Part shown: one piece after another, positions 44,682 through 54,519 of the stretch | How the letters are laid out: every line of letters begins with the position of its first letter | How positions within the stretch are numbered: the stretch's first letter is position 1 | Source of the DNA: Thiothrix lacustris DSM 21227 | GTDB taxonomy: Bacteria; Pseudomonadota; Gammaproteobacteria; Thiotrichales; Thiotrichaceae | Assembly (NCBI RefSeq): GCF_000621325.1 | Contig: NZ_JHYQ01000022.1 | Coordinates: 1 to 64,000 of the forward strand | Direction of reading: 5' to 3' | DNA: 64,000 nt | Notes under the pieces: generated by a model | Told to the model about the DNA's origin: nothing | Database searches by the model: none | What the model saw: the letters and a program-made list of their open reading frames with translations, nothing else | Position numbers and translations under genes: made by a program

Positions 44682-45539
44682 ATGACAGCCCAGATCATTG
44701 ATGGAAAGAAAATCGCCGCCGACGTCCGTGTCGAAGTCAAACAAGGTGTCGATGCACGCCTACAACAAGGCAAGCGCCGCCCCGGCCTTGCCGTTATCCT
44801 CATCGGTTCCGACCCTGCGTCGCAAGTGTACGTCAGCCACAAGCGCAAAGCCTGCGACGAAGTGGGCATTATGTCACGCTCTTACGACCTGCCCCCGCAA
44901 ACCACCCAGCACGAACTGATCGAACTGGTCAACGAACTCAACAACGACCCGCTGATTGACGGCATTCTGGTGCAACTACCCCTGCCTGCGCATCTAGATT
45001 CATCCCTGATCATCGAACAAATCAATCCTAGCAAAGACGTGGATGGGTTCCATCCCACCAATGTTGGCAGACTAACCCTACGTATTCCCAGCCTCCGCCC
45101 TTGCACACCCTATGGCATAATGCGCCTACTGGATAGCACCGGCGAAGTCTACAAAGGCCGCCATGCGGTCATTGTGGGCGCGTCCAATATTGTCGGTCGC
45201 CCGATGGCGCTGGAATTACTATTAGCCGGTGCAACCATCACCGTCACCCACCGCTTTAGTGGCTGTTCCACCCCCGATCTGGTTCGGCAAGCCGACATCG
45301 TAATCGCTGCGGCGGGCAAACCGGGGCTAGTCAAGGGTGACTGGATCAAACCGGGCGCAACCGTGATCGACGTAGGCATCAACCGACTAGCAAACGGCAA
45401 ACTGGCTGGCGATGTAGAATTTGCCGCCGCAGCAGAACGCGCAGCGTGGATTACCCCGGTTCCCGGTGGCGTCGGCCCGATGACCGTGGCCATGCTGATG
45501 AAAAATACGCTGGAAGCCTGCGAAAAACATTCGTTCTAG
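44682..45539 (+). CDS. folD: Methylenetetrahydrofolate dehydrogenase/cyclohydrolase
   Basis: Bifunctional enzyme interconverting 5,10-methylene-, methenyl- and 10-formyl-tetrahydrofolate, with NADP as cofactor. 285 residues from ATG 44682; an in-frame start at 44643 overlaps no ribosome binding site and adds non-conserved residues. Motifs: [26 protein letters not shown] (catalytic Lys region), [28 protein letters not shown] and the Rossmann motif [18 protein letters not shown], ending [15 protein letters not shown]. Confidence 0.97.
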   Translation: MTAQIIDGKKIAADVRVEVKQGVDARLQQGKRRPGLAVILIGSDPASQVYVSHKRKACDEVGIMSRSYDLPPQTTQHELIELVNELNNDPLIDGILVQLPLPAHLDSSLIIEQINPSKDVDGFHPTNVGRLTLRIPSLRPCTPYGIMRLLDSTGEVYKGRHAVIVGASNIVGRPMALELLLAGATITVTHRFSGCSTPDLVRQADIVIAAAGKPGLVKGDWIKPGATVIDVGINRLANGKLAGDVEFAAAAERAAWITPVPGGVGPMTVAMLMKNTLEACEKHSF

Positions 45540-45545
45540 GCGTGA

Positions 45546-45572
45546 ACAGGGGCGTATTCAATACGCCCCTGT
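45546..45572. terminator. Bidirectional hairpin between folD and the SH3-like gene
   Basis: ACAGGGGCGTAT (45546-45557) pairs perfectly with ATACGCCCCTGT (45561-45572) around TCA. It lies seven bases after folD and ahead of the convergent gene's stop. T-runs are weak, but the 12-bp GC-rich stem between convergent genes is typical of a shared terminator. Confidence 0.7.
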
Positions 45573-45582
45573 CCTGAACCTC

Positions 45583-46413
45583 TTATTTCTTACCGGCTTG
45601 TTCCAGCAGCATTTTAACCGTTTCGGCATCCAGTGCACCGGACTCTTGCAAGCGGCGGATCACCGGTGCTGGCAAGCAAACCACCTCAGATGAGCGGAAA
45701 TCAACCCCGCCGGATACACCACCGCACTTCTGGCGTTTGGCATCACCTGCTTTGGTTTTGGCTTCGTCATAGGTAATTTTAGCAGCATCAATCCAGCCAT
45801 TCTGGCCTGCCCAGCGCACGCGTTCCATCGCAAATGCACCGGCTTCGGCACGTTGCCCCAGCTTGACGATGCTGGTTCCGCTGTGGGGAATTTCCACCGC
45901 AATGGCATCCTCACCATGATCAACGAACATCATCAAACTTTCACCGGGAGATAAATTTTGGACAGCATACACCGGGATGGATTTGAATAAGCCACCTTTA
46001 GCAGCCTCTGGATAACCACAGCACTCCTTATCCTGTATAGCTGGGTCAATCAAACATTGGCGCCGTTTATTTGCCTCTGCTGTCGCAGCGGGATCATCGA
46101 CTAATGCATCGGATAATACCCACCCCGTTTGATCATCCCAACTCACCTTTTCCCAGACTTGATCGCCAACGGTCATTTGTGCATTGCGCCGAGCAATCCA
46201 AGTAGCATTATGAGGAATATTGACCAGAACTTCTTTACCCGGATCTTTGTACATTTTCAAGACATTACCCGCATCCAAACCTTGGACGCGGTAAACCAAC
46301 GAGGTATCAGCAGGCATAGGCAACGCTGCATTACACAGTAATGGTGTAACTAACAACATAAAACCACCCAACCATACCCGAGAGGTTGTTTTCAAGACGC
46401 TTTGCTTATTCAT
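45583..46413 (-). CDS. Exported protein with two SH3-like repeats
   Basis: 276 residues from ATG 46413, preceded by GGAG at seven bases. A signal peptide is seen (VWLGGFMLLVTPLLCNA). Two homologous units follow: YRVQGLDAGNVLKMYKDPG ... VWEKVSWDDQTGWV (about 40-105) and YAVQNLSPGESLMMFVDHG ... MERVRWAGQNGWI (about 155-220). Both have the pattern of bacterial SH3 domains (x-V-x-x-LxxGxxLxM...W.G..GWV). A CxxxxxxxxxxCC region lies between them. Bacterial SH3 domains bind peptidoglycan or peptides; the role here is unknown. Confidence 0.8.
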   Translation of the reverse strand: MNKQSVLKTTSRVWLGGFMLLVTPLLCNAALPMPADTSLVYRVQGLDAGNVLKMYKDPGKEVLVNIPHNATWIARRNAQMTVGDQVWEKVSWDDQTGWVLSDALVDDPAATAEANKRRQCLIDPAIQDKECCGYPEAAKGGLFKSIPVYAVQNLSPGESLMMFVDHGEDAIAVEIPHSGTSIVKLGQRAEAGAFAMERVRWAGQNGWIDAAKITYDEAKTKAGDAKRQKCGGVSGGVDFRSSEVVCLPAPVIRRLQESGALDAETVKMLLEQAGKK

Positions 46414-46550
46414 AATCAATCTCCAGCACATTCTCAACTTGATCAAAAAGAAATCAATGACAAGCCTGATTAATCTTTGATAAACATATATTTACACAAG
46501 ATGATTATGATCTTACAGTTGCAAAAAAGTCACAACCTTGACGGATGAAG

Positions 46551-47588
46551 TTACGATTTATTCTGCTTATAGGACATAAACATGGCATCACCATAACTAA
46601 AGAAGCGGTATTGCTGACGAATCGCGTGTTGATAGGCTTGCTTGATATTTTCATAACCCGCAAACGCAGACACCAACATCAACAGGGTAGATTCAGACAG
46701 ATGGAAATTAGTAATCAGCGCCCCTACCACTCGAAACCCACAACCGGGTGTAATGAATAGACGGGTGTCACCTTGAAAAGGCTTTAAACTGCCATCCTGT
46801 GCCGCACTTTCTAGGCTGCGCACAGAGGTTGTACCAACAGCCACCACTTTACCGCCACGCGCATGACAAGCCGCCACCGCATCACAAACCTGCTGGGAAA
46901 CCTCAACATATTCGGCATGCATAACATGCTGCGATAAATCCTGCACACGCACTGGCTGAAACGTTCCTGCGCCAACGTGTAGGGTCACGGCAGCCATTTG
47001 CACGCCTTTATGCTGCAAAGCATCCAACAATGCCTGATCAAAATGCAAACCAGCGGTTGGTGCTGCCACTGCTCCGGGCTGCTGGGCAAACACCGTTTGA
47101 TAACGTTCCCGGTCTGCTAAGGTATCCTCACGCTCAATATAGGGTGGCAAGGGCATATGCCCATACTGCTCCAATAAACTCAAAGCAGAATCCGTATGCA
47201 AAAACTTCACCTCAAACAAATCCCCCTGACGCCCAGTCACCTCTGCATCAATTGCTTGTTCCAACCGTAAGCGCGTCCCCGCTTTAGGCGCTTTACTGGC
47301 ACGCACATGAGCAAGCGCGGTATGTTCGCCTGTAATACGCTCCACCAACACCTCGACTTTGCCACCGCTGGCCTTTTCACCGTGCAAGCGGGCAGGAATC
47401 ACCCGAGTATTATTGAATACCAACAAATCTTCTGGCTGGATAAGGTCTAACACATCGGTGAACCGACCATCGCGGTATGCACCGGTGGTGCCATTCAGAA
47501 TCAGTAGACGACTGGCGCTACGTTCTGCCAATGGCTCAGCAGCAATCAGTTCAGGCGGGAGGTCATAATGGAAATCACTCAGTTGCAT
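46551..47588 (-). CDS. queA: tRNA preQ1(34) S-adenosylmethionine ribosyltransferase-isomerase
   Basis: Transfers and rearranges the ribose of SAM onto preQ1 at tRNA position 34 to give epoxyqueuosine. 345 residues from ATG 47588 ([19 protein letters not shown]); an ATG two codons upstream is an alternative, and GGAT precedes both. Typical motifs: [56 protein letters not shown] and [10 protein letters not shown]. No tgt gene follows in the window. Confidence 0.96.
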   Translation of the reverse strand: MQLSDFHYDLPPELIAAEPLAERSASRLLILNGTTGAYRDGRFTDVLDLIQPEDLLVFNNTRVIPARLHGEKASGGKVEVLVERITGEHTALAHVRASKAPKAGTRLRLEQAIDAEVTGRQGDLFEVKFLHTDSALSLLEQYGHMPLPPYIEREDTLADRERYQTVFAQQPGAVAAPTAGLHFDQALLDALQHKGVQMAAVTLHVGAGTFQPVRVQDLSQHVMHAEYVEVSQQVCDAVAACHARGGKVVAVGTTSVRSLESAAQDGSLKPFQGDTRLFITPGCGFRVVGALITNFHLSESTLLMLVSAFAGYENIKQAYQHAIRQQYRFFSYGDAMFMSYKQNKS

Positions 47589-47651
47589 GGGCATCCGTTA
47601 TTGTATTGGGCAGTTATGAGGAAAGAAATAATAACATTTCGTAAAATTTCT

Positions 47652-47680
47652 TTCGACAAATCGAAAAATTTAGGTATAAT
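47652..47680 (+). promoter_or_regulatory. Promoter of tRNA-Leu
   Basis: TTCGAC (47652-47657) and a perfect TATAAT (47675-47680) with a 17-base spacer. It is followed by the G/C-rich TCGCAGCC discriminator, as expected for stable RNA genes. Confidence 0.8.
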
Positions 47681-47698
47681 TCGCAGCCTTCACACCCT

Positions 47699-47785
47699 GC
47701 CGGGATGGCGGAATTGGTAGACGCAGCGGATTCAAAATCCGCCGATGGTAACATTGTGCGAGTTCGAGTCTCGCTCTCGGCACCA
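47699..47785 (+). tRNA. tRNA-Leu (anticodon CAA)
   Basis: 87 bases with the acceptor stem GCCGGGA/TCTCGGC (one G-T pair), discriminator A and encoded CCA at 47783-47785. The anticodon stem GCGGA/TCCGC encloses TTCAAAA, giving anticodon CAA for UUG codons. It has a long variable arm, as expected for a class II leucine tRNA, and a T-loop in GAGTTCGAGTCTC. It has its own promoter and terminator, so it is a single-gene unit. Confidence 0.97.
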
Positions 47786-47815
47786 CTTGTGAACTAATAA
47801 CAAGTGAGAACATCT

Positions 47816-47839
47816 AACCCGCCAGTCGCGGGTTTTTTT
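47816..47839 (+). terminator. Intrinsic terminator after tRNA-Leu
   Basis: AACCCGC pairs with GCGGGTT across CAGTC, followed by a run of T (47833-47839). A second hairpin, CACTTGT...ACAAGTG, lies between it and the tRNA end. Confidence 0.88.
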
Positions 47840-47896
47840 GTGCCCGCATTCGGCACACCAGACCAAAAGGCTAACAACGACAAAGGGCTAACCACA

Positions 47897-48871
47897 ATGT
47901 CACACCATGCCAAAGACCTCCTCGCGCTCGCGAAAGCGGTTATCGACACTGAAATTGCTGCCCTCGCCGCCCTACCCTCACGCTTAGACAACGAATTCCT
48001 GAACGCCTGCGAAGCCATACTGGTCTGTAAGGGGCGCGTCATTGTCACCGGCATGGGCAAATCCGGACACATTGGCAATAAAATCGCGGCAACGCTTGCC
48101 AGCACCGGGACACCCGCGTTTTTCCTGCACCCCGGCGAAGCTAGCCACGGCGACCTCGGCATGATTGTTAATGGTGATGTCATCATCGCACTCTCCAACT
48201 CCGGCACGAGTTCAGAAATTCTCGCCATACTGCCCGTCATTCGCCGCCTCGACGTGCGTGTCATCGCCATGACTGGCGACCCGCACTCACCAATGGCAGA
48301 AGCCGCCGATTTCCACATCAATATTGGGGTAGATAAAGAAGCCTGCCCGCTGGGGCTTGCACCTACCTCCAGCACCACCGCCACACTGGTGATGGGCGAT
48401 GCGCTCGCGGTTGCCCTGCTGGAAGCACGCGGCTTTACCGCTGAAGATTTCGCCCGTTCCCACCCCGGCGGACGCTTGGGCAAACGCTTGCTGGTACATG
48501 TGCATGACATTATGCATACCGGTGCAGACATCCCACAGGTCAACCCAGATGCACCGCTGCAACAAGCGATTCTGGAAATGACCCGCAAAAAACTCGGCAT
48601 GACAGCCATCACCGATACTCACGGTAAACTGCAAGGTATCTTCACCGATGGTGACTTGCGACGCTCTTTCGATAAAGGCCAAGACCTGCATACACAACCC
48701 ATTTCCGCCCTGATGACTACACAATTCCGTAGCATCGACGCCAATAGCCTCGCGGTCGAAGCCCTCAACCTGATGCAGGAATACGCGATTACCGTGCTGC
48801 CAGTCGTGCAGGATGGCAGCGTTATCGGTATCATCCACATGCATGATCTTTTACGCGCAGGAATCGCCTGA
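47897..48871 (+). CDS. kdsD: D-arabinose 5-phosphate isomerase
   Basis: Makes arabinose 5-phosphate from ribulose 5-phosphate for Kdo, the inner LPS sugar. 324 residues: an SIS domain (VTGMGKSGHIGNKIAATLASTG, LHPGEASHGDLGMI, SNSGTSSEILAI) and two C-terminal CBS domains (from about 200, HDIMHTGADIPQV, and ALMTTQFRSIDANSL). AAAGGG precedes the ATG at 47897. A longer frame back to 47804 would run through the tRNA terminator and is rejected. The stop overlaps the kdsC start by one base. Confidence 0.96.
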   Translation: MSHHAKDLLALAKAVIDTEIAALAALPSRLDNEFLNACEAILVCKGRVIVTGMGKSGHIGNKIAATLASTGTPAFFLHPGEASHGDLGMIVNGDVIIALSNSGTSSEILAILPVIRRLDVRVIAMTGDPHSPMAEAADFHINIGVDKEACPLGLAPTSSTTATLVMGDALAVALLEARGFTAEDFARSHPGGRLGKRLLVHVHDIMHTGADIPQVNPDAPLQQAILEMTRKKLGMTAITDTHGKLQGIFTDGDLRRSFDKGQDLHTQPISALMTTQFRSIDANSLAVEALNLMQEYAITVLPVVQDGSVIGIIHMHDLLRAGIA

Positions 48872-49425
48872 TGATAAACACTTTTGACAATCTCCCCGCC
48901 GCTGTGCTCGAACGCGCCCGCAACACCCGTCTGGTCATTTTCGACATCGACGGCGTATTGACCGATGGCAGCCTGTTCTACGGCGATGACGGCCAAGAAT
49001 ACAAAGCCTTCAACTCCAAAGACGGGCACGGCATCCGCATGTTGCTAGAAAGCGGCCTAGAAATGGCGCTGATCACCGGGCGACAATCCGAACTGGTGTT
49101 GCACCGTGCCGACAACCTGAAAATTCCCCGTAACCGCATCTGGCAAGGCTACCGCGACAAGCGTCCGGCCTTCGCCGACCTACTTGCCCAAACCGGGTTA
49201 AAGCCGGAAAACATTGCTTACGTGGGTGATGACGTGGTGGATTTACCTGTCATGGCGCAAGTCGGTTTTGCTATCGCGGTGGGGGATGCACATTACCACG
49301 TCAAACAGCACGCCCACTGGGTCACGCAAACCAACGGTGGTCGTGGCGCAGGCCGTGAAGTCTGTGAAATGCTGCTACACGCCCACGGTAAATTACAAGC
49401 CAAGCTAGACAGCTACCTGACATGA
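48871..49425 (+). CDS. kdsC: 3-deoxy-D-manno-octulosonate 8-phosphate phosphatase
   Basis: HAD-family phosphatase of 184 residues that releases Kdo from Kdo-8-phosphate. Motif I is VIFDIDGVLTDGSL, the middle has NSKDGHGIRMLLESGLEMALITGRQS, and motif IV is AYVGDDVVDLPVMAQVGFAIAVGDA. It lies between kdsD and lptC with overlaps at both ends (TGATG and ATGA), a tightly coupled operon for LPS core precursor supply and transport. Confidence 0.97.
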   Translation: MINTFDNLPAAVLERARNTRLVIFDIDGVLTDGSLFYGDDGQEYKAFNSKDGHGIRMLLESGLEMALITGRQSELVLHRADNLKIPRNRIWQGYRDKRPAFADLLAQTGLKPENIAYVGDDVVDLPVMAQVGFAIAVGDAHYHVKQHAHWVTQTNGGRGAGREVCEMLLHAHGKLQAKLDSYLT

Positions 49426-49862
49426 AACACCTCATTGCGCTGGTTGTCACCCTGATCATCATCCTGCTGATTACGCAGGCTGAAGATTATCTAGGTAAAA
49501 CCGACATCAGCCAATTGACGATGGAAAAAGACCAGATAGACTACTACCTATCCGATTTTTCCATCATGGCAATAGAGTCCGATGGCAAGGTAGGTTATGA
49601 ACTGACTGGGCAGCACTTGTCACATTGGCAAGGCAAACGCCAAAGTCGCATCATTGCCGCAGAAATAAAGACCTCGGCAGGATTCAAGCTACAGTCAGAC
49701 CGTCTGTTGTATGATCAAGCCACACGGGAAATTTCCACCGATGCCGAAGTGTTCATTACATCACCTTCTGGCACCACACAATCTACCGGACTTACCGCTA
49801 AACTTGACGATAATTTACTAAAACTGGATTCCAATGTTCGCTCAACCTATCAAGTCAAATAA
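49422..49862 (+). CDS. lptC: LPS export protein LptC
   Basis: 146 residues with one N-terminal membrane anchor (HLIALVVTLIIILLITQA) and a periplasmic beta-jellyroll. The sequence matches the LptC pattern weakly but well in the LTGQHLSHWQGKRQSRI and [31 protein letters not shown] parts. It passes lipopolysaccharide from the LptBFG pump to LptA. The position between kdsC and lptA makes the call firm. It overlaps lptA by 29 bases. Confidence 0.93.
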   Translation: MKHLIALVVTLIIILLITQAEDYLGKTDISQLTMEKDQIDYYLSDFSIMAIESDGKVGYELTGQHLSHWQGKRQSRIIAAEIKTSAGFKLQSDRLLYDQATREISTDAEVFITSPSGTTQSTGLTAKLDDNLLKLDSNVRSTYQVK

Positions 49863-50367
49863 AGGGTTAACCCCTTGGATTTTGTGCTTACTGCTAGCAG
49901 GCATGGTTTCGACCACTCAGGCTATTACCTCCGATGTGGAAGCTCCGGTACAAATTGAAGCGGACTCAGCCGTATTCGACAAAATAGCGGGTAAAGCCAG
50001 CTACGACGGCAACGTCAGCATCCGTCAGGGAACGCTGGAAATCCTCGCTGCCCACATTGAAATCAACGCCCCCAACAACGAAATCGTCAGCATTGTGGCC
50101 ACAGGCTCCCCCGTCAGCCTCAAGCAAAAAATGGACAATGGCAAACTCGCCAGTGGCAAAGCCCGTGAAATGCAGTATCTAGTCAAGGAAAAGCGCCTGA
50201 TCCTCAACGGTAATGCCGAGCTCCTGCAAGATCAGGACAGATTCACCAGCAATCACATCGAATACCTAACAGGCACAGGCCAACTTAAAGCAGGCGGCAC
50301 CAGTAGCAAAGGCAAAGCAGGCCGAGTATCCGCCGTGTTTTACCCCACCAATAAAGCCGCCGAATGA
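49834..50367 (+). CDS. lptA: LPS transport periplasmic protein LptA
   Basis: 177 residues with a signal peptide ([17 protein letters not shown]) and the OstA-like jellyroll: [36 protein letters not shown], then [20 protein letters not shown]. It polymerises into the periplasmic bridge that carries LPS to the outer membrane. The stop overlaps the lptB start (ATGA). Confidence 0.95.
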   Translation: MFAQPIKSNKGLTPWILCLLLAGMVSTTQAITSDVEAPVQIEADSAVFDKIAGKASYDGNVSIRQGTLEILAAHIEINAPNNEIVSIVATGSPVSLKQKMDNGKLASGKAREMQYLVKEKRLILNGNAELLQDQDRFTSNHIEYLTGTGQLKAGGTSSKGKAGRVSAVFYPTNKAAE

Positions 50368-51089
50368 ATACCCTTTCCGCCCGTAACTTGCAGAAAAGTT
50401 ACAAAAAACGTCAAATCCTCAAAGGTGTAGATTTGCATGTCAACACGGCAGAAGTCGTGGGTTTACTCGGGCCGAACGGGGCGGGTAAGACCACCTGTTT
50501 CTACATCATCGTCGGTCTGGTTGGCGCTGATGCTGGGCAAGTGATGCTCAACGACAAAGACATGACCGCCGCCGCCATGCACGAACGCGCCCGTGAAGGC
50601 ATCGGCTACCTGCCACAAGAAGCCAGCATCTTCCGCAAACTGACCGTGGCGCAAAACATCATGGCCGTGCTGGAGTTACGCAAAGAGCTGAACCGTAGCC
50701 AACGCCAAGCCAAGGTTGATAGCTTACTGGAAGAATTCCAACTGACTCACCTGCGTGACAGCCAAGGCATCAGCCTCTCAGGTGGCGAACGGCGCCGTGC
50801 TGAAATTGCCCGCGCCCTTGCCAGCGAACCTGCCTTCATCCTGCTAGACGAGCCATTTGCCGGGGTTGACCCGATTTCCGTACTGGAAATCCAGAAAATC
50901 ATTCGACACCTAGTCGCCCGCGACATCGGCGTGCTCATCACCGACCATAATGTGCGCGAAACCCTAGGTATTTGCCACCGTGCCTACATTCTCAGCGAAG
51001 GTAAAATTCTGGTCGAAGGTTCACCTGATGACATTTTGCAGAATGAACAAGCCCGGCGTGTCTACCTCGGGGAAAATTTTAAATTGTGA
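50364..51089 (+). CDS. lptB: LPS export ABC transporter ATP-binding protein LptB
   Basis: 241 residues, complete ABC ATPase: Walker [13 protein letters not shown] near residue 37, signature [15 protein letters not shown] near 135, Walker [14 protein letters not shown] near 155, and the switch His in [19 protein letters not shown]. The [24 protein letters not shown] segment is characteristic of LptB. It powers LPS extraction with LptFG. Confidence 0.97.
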   Translation: MNTLSARNLQKSYKKRQILKGVDLHVNTAEVVGLLGPNGAGKTTCFYIIVGLVGADAGQVMLNDKDMTAAAMHERAREGIGYLPQEASIFRKLTVAQNIMAVLELRKELNRSQRQAKVDSLLEEFQLTHLRDSQGISLSGGERRRAEIARALASEPAFILLDEPFAGVDPISVLEIQKIIRHLVARDIGVLITDHNVRETLGICHRAYILSEGKILVEGSPDDILQNEQARRVYLGENFKL

Positions 51090-51216
51090 GCTAGCTTAAG
51101 TCAGCCACCATTCACCTCGATTATCGCATCTTTGCACCAGCAAACGATTAGCGTAGTATAAAAGCCATGACAGACAGGATTCATCGGCGACACAGCAAAA
51201 AGGAATAACAAGAACA

Positions 51217-52710
51217 ATGCTCAAACAGGGATTTGATCTCAAACTTGGCCAGACACTCTCGATGACGCCACAATTACAACAGGCCATTCGCTTGTTGCAA
51301 TTATCGTCACTGGAGTTACAGAACGAAATTCAGCAAGCACTGGAAGACAATCCTTTGCTGCAACTTGCCGATGAAGCCGATGACTCGCGCCCTGAAATAC
51401 CCAACGAGCCGCTCGCCGAAGCCACCACCAATACTACCGAGCTATCCGACACGGAATCTTCCGCAGAGGCATCTAACGACCATTCCCAGCTTGATCAGGA
51501 CATTCCCGACGAACTGCACATGGATGCCGAATGGGAAGATATTTACGATACGCGCAGCAGCAACAGTGACGGCAACGGCGATGCGAATGGATTCCTAGAA
51601 AATCAAGGAGATACCGCCGACAGTGGCTTGCAGGAACACCTGCTATGGCAAATTCGCATGAGCAACCTGACCAGCATCGACAAGCAAATTGCGGAAGTGC
51701 TGATAGGCTCGCTCGATGATGCCGGTTACTTGTGCGACCCGCTCGAAGAAATCTTTGAAGACCTCCGCAACGACCTGCTGATTGACATTGAAGACCTCGA
51801 AGTTGTCCTCAAATTTATCCAGCAACTCGACCCGGTAGGCGTAGGTGCACGCGACTTACGTGAATGCCTATTGATCCAGTTGGCGCACCTTCCAGAAAGC
51901 CGCATTCTCTTCAAGGCTCGCCAGCTCGTCGAAAAAAATCTGGACTTGATGGAGCGGCGCGACTATAAAGAAATAAGCAAAAGGTTGAAAATAGAACAGG
52001 GAGAACTCGAAGAGATCATCTTGTTGTTACGCAGCCTTCAACCACGACCGGGTAGTGCTTATTCAGCATCCAGTGCCGATTACATCGTGCCTGATGCCTA
52101 TGTCCGCAAGATCAAAGGAGAATGGGTGGTTTCACTGAACGCGCAAGTCACACCACACCTGCAAGTCAATCAGTATTACGCTGACATGCTGGGACAGGCC
52201 AAAAGTGAGCATGATGCCAGCTACTTCAAATCCAATTTGCAACAAGCCCGCTGGCTGATCCGCAGCGTGGAAAGCCGCAATACCACCATGCTGAATGTTG
52301 CCAAAGCAATAGTTGAACGTCAAAGCGCTTTCATGCAATATGGTGAGCAGGCAATGAAGCCATTGATTCTCAGGGATATAGCAGAAGAGCTTGAAATGCA
52401 CGAGTCCACCATCTCCCGCGTCACCACCAACAAATACCTGTATACCCCACGCGGTATCTTTGAATTCAAATATTTCTTCTCCAGTCAAGTCGATACTGAT
52501 ACGGGATCTAGCTGCTCTTCGACGGCCATTCGTGCCATGCTCAAAAAACTCATTAATGAAGAAGACCAGCACTTACCCCTAAGCGACAACCAATTGACCA
52601 ACCTGCTCAACCAGCAGGGTATTAATGTAGCGCGACGCACTGTCGCTAAGTATCGTGAAGCAATGTCGATTCCGTCATCACATGATCGGAAGACATTGGT
52701 TCCGACCTGA
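51217..52710 (+). CDS. rpoN: RNA polymerase sigma-54 factor
   Basis: 497 residues. Region I is the Gln/Leu-rich N-terminus (KLGQTLSMTPQLQQAIRLLQLSSLELQNEI), region II is acidic (about 50-140), and region III carries the core-binding and HTH parts (RDIAEELEMHESTISRVTTNKYLYTPRGIFEFKYFF). The RpoN box RRTVAKYREAM is near the C-terminus. It directs transcription of nitrogen, motility and other genes from -24/-12 promoters with activator help. It lies 127 bases after lptB, in the conserved lptB-rpoN-hpf-ptsN-rapZ order. Confidence 0.97.
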   Translation: MLKQGFDLKLGQTLSMTPQLQQAIRLLQLSSLELQNEIQQALEDNPLLQLADEADDSRPEIPNEPLAEATTNTTELSDTESSAEASNDHSQLDQDIPDELHMDAEWEDIYDTRSSNSDGNGDANGFLENQGDTADSGLQEHLLWQIRMSNLTSIDKQIAEVLIGSLDDAGYLCDPLEEIFEDLRNDLLIDIEDLEVVLKFIQQLDPVGVGARDLRECLLIQLAHLPESRILFKARQLVEKNLDLMERRDYKEISKRLKIEQGELEEIILLLRSLQPRPGSAYSASSADYIVPDAYVRKIKGEWVVSLNAQVTPHLQVNQYYADMLGQAKSEHDASYFKSNLQQARWLIRSVESRNTTMLNVAKAIVERQSAFMQYGEQAMKPLILRDIAEELEMHESTISRVTTNKYLYTPRGIFEFKYFFSSQVDTDTGSSCSSTAIRAMLKKLINEEDQHLPLSDNQLTNLLNQQGINVARRTVAKYREAMSIPSSHDRKTLVPT

Positions 52711-52772
52711 ACTGTGACTGTTATCATGACAAACACAGTTTCATCCATGACCTCGAATAAGGAGCTTGCATT

Positions 52773-53111
52773 ATGCAATTAGAAATCACTGGGCATCATC
52801 TTGAAGTGACAGACTCCATGAACAACTATGTGCGTGAAAAGGCAGAACGCCTGAAGCGTCATTTTGACCAAGTAATGAAAATCCATTTCATTCTGGAAGT
52901 CCAAAAACAGAACCACAAGGCTGAAGCAACTTTTCATGTCAATGGCAACCACTTCTTTGCAGATGCCATTGCAGATGATATGTACGCAGCCATTGACGCC
53001 CTGACTGACAAGCTCGATCGGCAAATTGTCAAACACAAGGAAAAGATAAAAGACCATCATCGTCAGGAAGCTGTACAACTAGCTGCTATCACTGAAGAAA
53101 CTGTGGACTGA
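52773..53111 (+). CDS. hpf: Ribosome hibernation promoting factor (short form)
   Basis: 112 residues of the HPF/YfiA family: MQLEITGHHLEVTDSMNNYVREKAERLKRHFDQV and the NGNHFFADAIADDMYAAIDALTDKLDRQIVKHKEK segment. Short HPF helps form inactive 100S ribosome dimers in stationary phase. AAGGAG precedes the ATG. It is encoded between rpoN and ptsN, as in many gammaproteobacteria. Confidence 0.96.
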   Translation: MQLEITGHHLEVTDSMNNYVREKAERLKRHFDQVMKIHFILEVQKQNHKAEATFHVNGNHFFADAIADDMYAAIDALTDKLDRQIVKHKEKIKDHHRQEAVQLAAITEETVD

Positions 53112-53120
53112 TATATTATT

Positions 53121-53609
53121 ATGGACATCACTACCCTGCTATCTCCCGAGCGAATTGCCTGCAAGCCAGACATTTCCAGTAAGAAACGTGCCTTTGAATA
53201 TTTGGCTGAAATGCTTGCCTTAAATCAAAGCACCTTAAGTGCCGATGCTGTTTTTGACGCACTCATCAACCGGGAGAAGCTGGGTAGTACCACTATCGGC
53301 AATGGCGTTGCTATTCCCCATGCGTGTATGTCCGTCACTCAACCTTGCGGGGCTTTGTTGTTAGTGGAAGACGGGGTCAAAATGGATGCGCCGGATAAAA
53401 AACCCGTGCAACTGTTCATGGCGATTCTGGTTCCACCCAACCAAGCCCCTGATTATTCTGAGCTCATTACCCAACTGACCAGCACTCTGATACAAAAAAC
53501 ATTGATTGAAGAAATCTGTAGCTATTGTGACAGTGAAGCGATGCTGGATCACTTCATTATGTTATTCACTCCATCCAACCACCCGTTAGAGGGTGCATTA
53601 GCGGCCTAA
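53121..53609 (+). CDS. ptsN: Nitrogen-PTS enzyme IIA component
   Basis: 162 residues of the IIA-Ntr type. The phosphorylated His lies in TTIGNGVAIPHACM, and LLLVEDGVKMDAPDKKPVQLFMAILVPP follows. It relays nitrogen and carbon signals and modulates potassium transport and the envelope stress response in relatives. No ptsO (NPr) gene is found after rapZ in this window. Confidence 0.95.
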   Translation: MDITTLLSPERIACKPDISSKKRAFEYLAEMLALNQSTLSADAVFDALINREKLGSTTIGNGVAIPHACMSVTQPCGALLLVEDGVKMDAPDKKPVQLFMAILVPPNQAPDYSELITQLTSTLIQKTLIEEICSYCDSEAMLDHFIMLFTPSNHPLEGALAA

Positions 53610-53613
53610 TAGT

Positions 53614-54477
53614 ATGCATTTAGTCATCATTAGCGGTATGTCTGGTGCTGGCAAAAGTTATGCCTTGCACACACTCGAAGATAACGGTTACTACTGTATT
53701 GATAACTTGCCTTCCCAACTGCTGGAAGCCTTGCTCAGTACTCCGCAAATAGCCAAACAGCCATATTTAGCTGTTGGCATTGACATCCGAGGTGGGCGCG
53801 ACAGCCTGCTGGATACCCCCGACATTATCAAGCGGGTACGTCAGCGCGTGCCCAGCACACAAGTCATTTACCTGTATGCCACACAGGAAGTCTTGCGTAA
53901 ACGTTACAATGAAACCCGCCGCCGTCACCCCTTAACCAGCGAAGCTCAGGAACTCGACAAAGCCATTGCGTTAGAGTCCACCCTCTTGGAGCCACTGGCT
54001 ATTGACGCTGACTTACGGCTGGATACCTCGCATATTGGCGTGTATGAGTTGGGGCGTATGCTAACTGCACGCATCAGCCAAACCGACCAACAGCACTTGT
54101 CGCTGATGATCCAATCATTCGGCTTCAAACACACTGCCCCGTCGGATTCTGATTTTCTGTTTGACGTGCGCTGCCTGCCCAATCCTTACTGGGAACCTGA
54201 CCTACGCACCCTGACAGGTCGAGATGCAGGCATTATCGAATGGCTCGAAAAGCATGATGAAGTACAACGTATGTATCACGATCTGCGTGCTTTCCTAGAC
54301 AACTGGATTCCCAGTATCGACAACACCAACCAGCGTGCTTACCTGACAGTCTCCATTGGCTGCACGGGTGGACGACACCGTTCAGTGTATCTGGCCGAAC
54401 AGCTCTACAAGCACTTTCGCAAAACCATGGGTGAAAACGTCATCCTGCGTCACCGCGAACTCAACTACGTGCGTTAG
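53614..54477 (+). CDS. rapZ: RNase adapter RapZ
   Basis: 287 residues with Walker A ISGMSGAGKSYAL, VGIDIRGGRDS, TRRRHPL and the C-terminal domain FDVRCLPNPYW ... LTVSIGCTGGRHRSVYLAEQL. RapZ binds small RNAs and glucosamine 6-phosphate and guides RNase E cleavage in E. coli. It sits four bases after ptsN; the next gene is phoB instead of the frequent ptsO. Confidence 0.95.
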   Translation: MHLVIISGMSGAGKSYALHTLEDNGYYCIDNLPSQLLEALLSTPQIAKQPYLAVGIDIRGGRDSLLDTPDIIKRVRQRVPSTQVIYLYATQEVLRKRYNETRRRHPLTSEAQELDKAIALESTLLEPLAIDADLRLDTSHIGVYELGRMLTARISQTDQQHLSLMIQSFGFKHTAPSDSDFLFDVRCLPNPYWEPDLRTLTGRDAGIIEWLEKHDEVQRMYHDLRAFLDNWIPSIDNTNQRAYLTVSIGCTGGRHRSVYLAEQLYKHFRKTMGENVILRHRELNYVR

Positions 54478-54485
54478 TCGCGCTG

Positions 54486-54519
54486 CTGTCACGAAAGTGA
54501 CACATACTTACGCTTAAAT
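54486..54519 (+). promoter_or_regulatory. Pho-box-like promoter of phoB
   Basis: CTGTCAC (54486-54492) and GTGACAC (54497-54503) start 11 bases apart, the Pho-box spacing, with five of seven positions shared. A TTAAAT at 54514-54519 sits ten bases after the box, as in PhoB-activated promoters lacking a -35. The same bases also form the palindrome TGTCAC-GAAA-GTGACA. Confidence 0.6.

Noticed and set aside
47804-47896. Upstream extension of kdsD by 31 codons
   Set aside because: It would begin within the tRNA-Leu terminator region and adds non-conserved residues; ATG 47897 has AAAGGG upstream and matches the family N-terminus.
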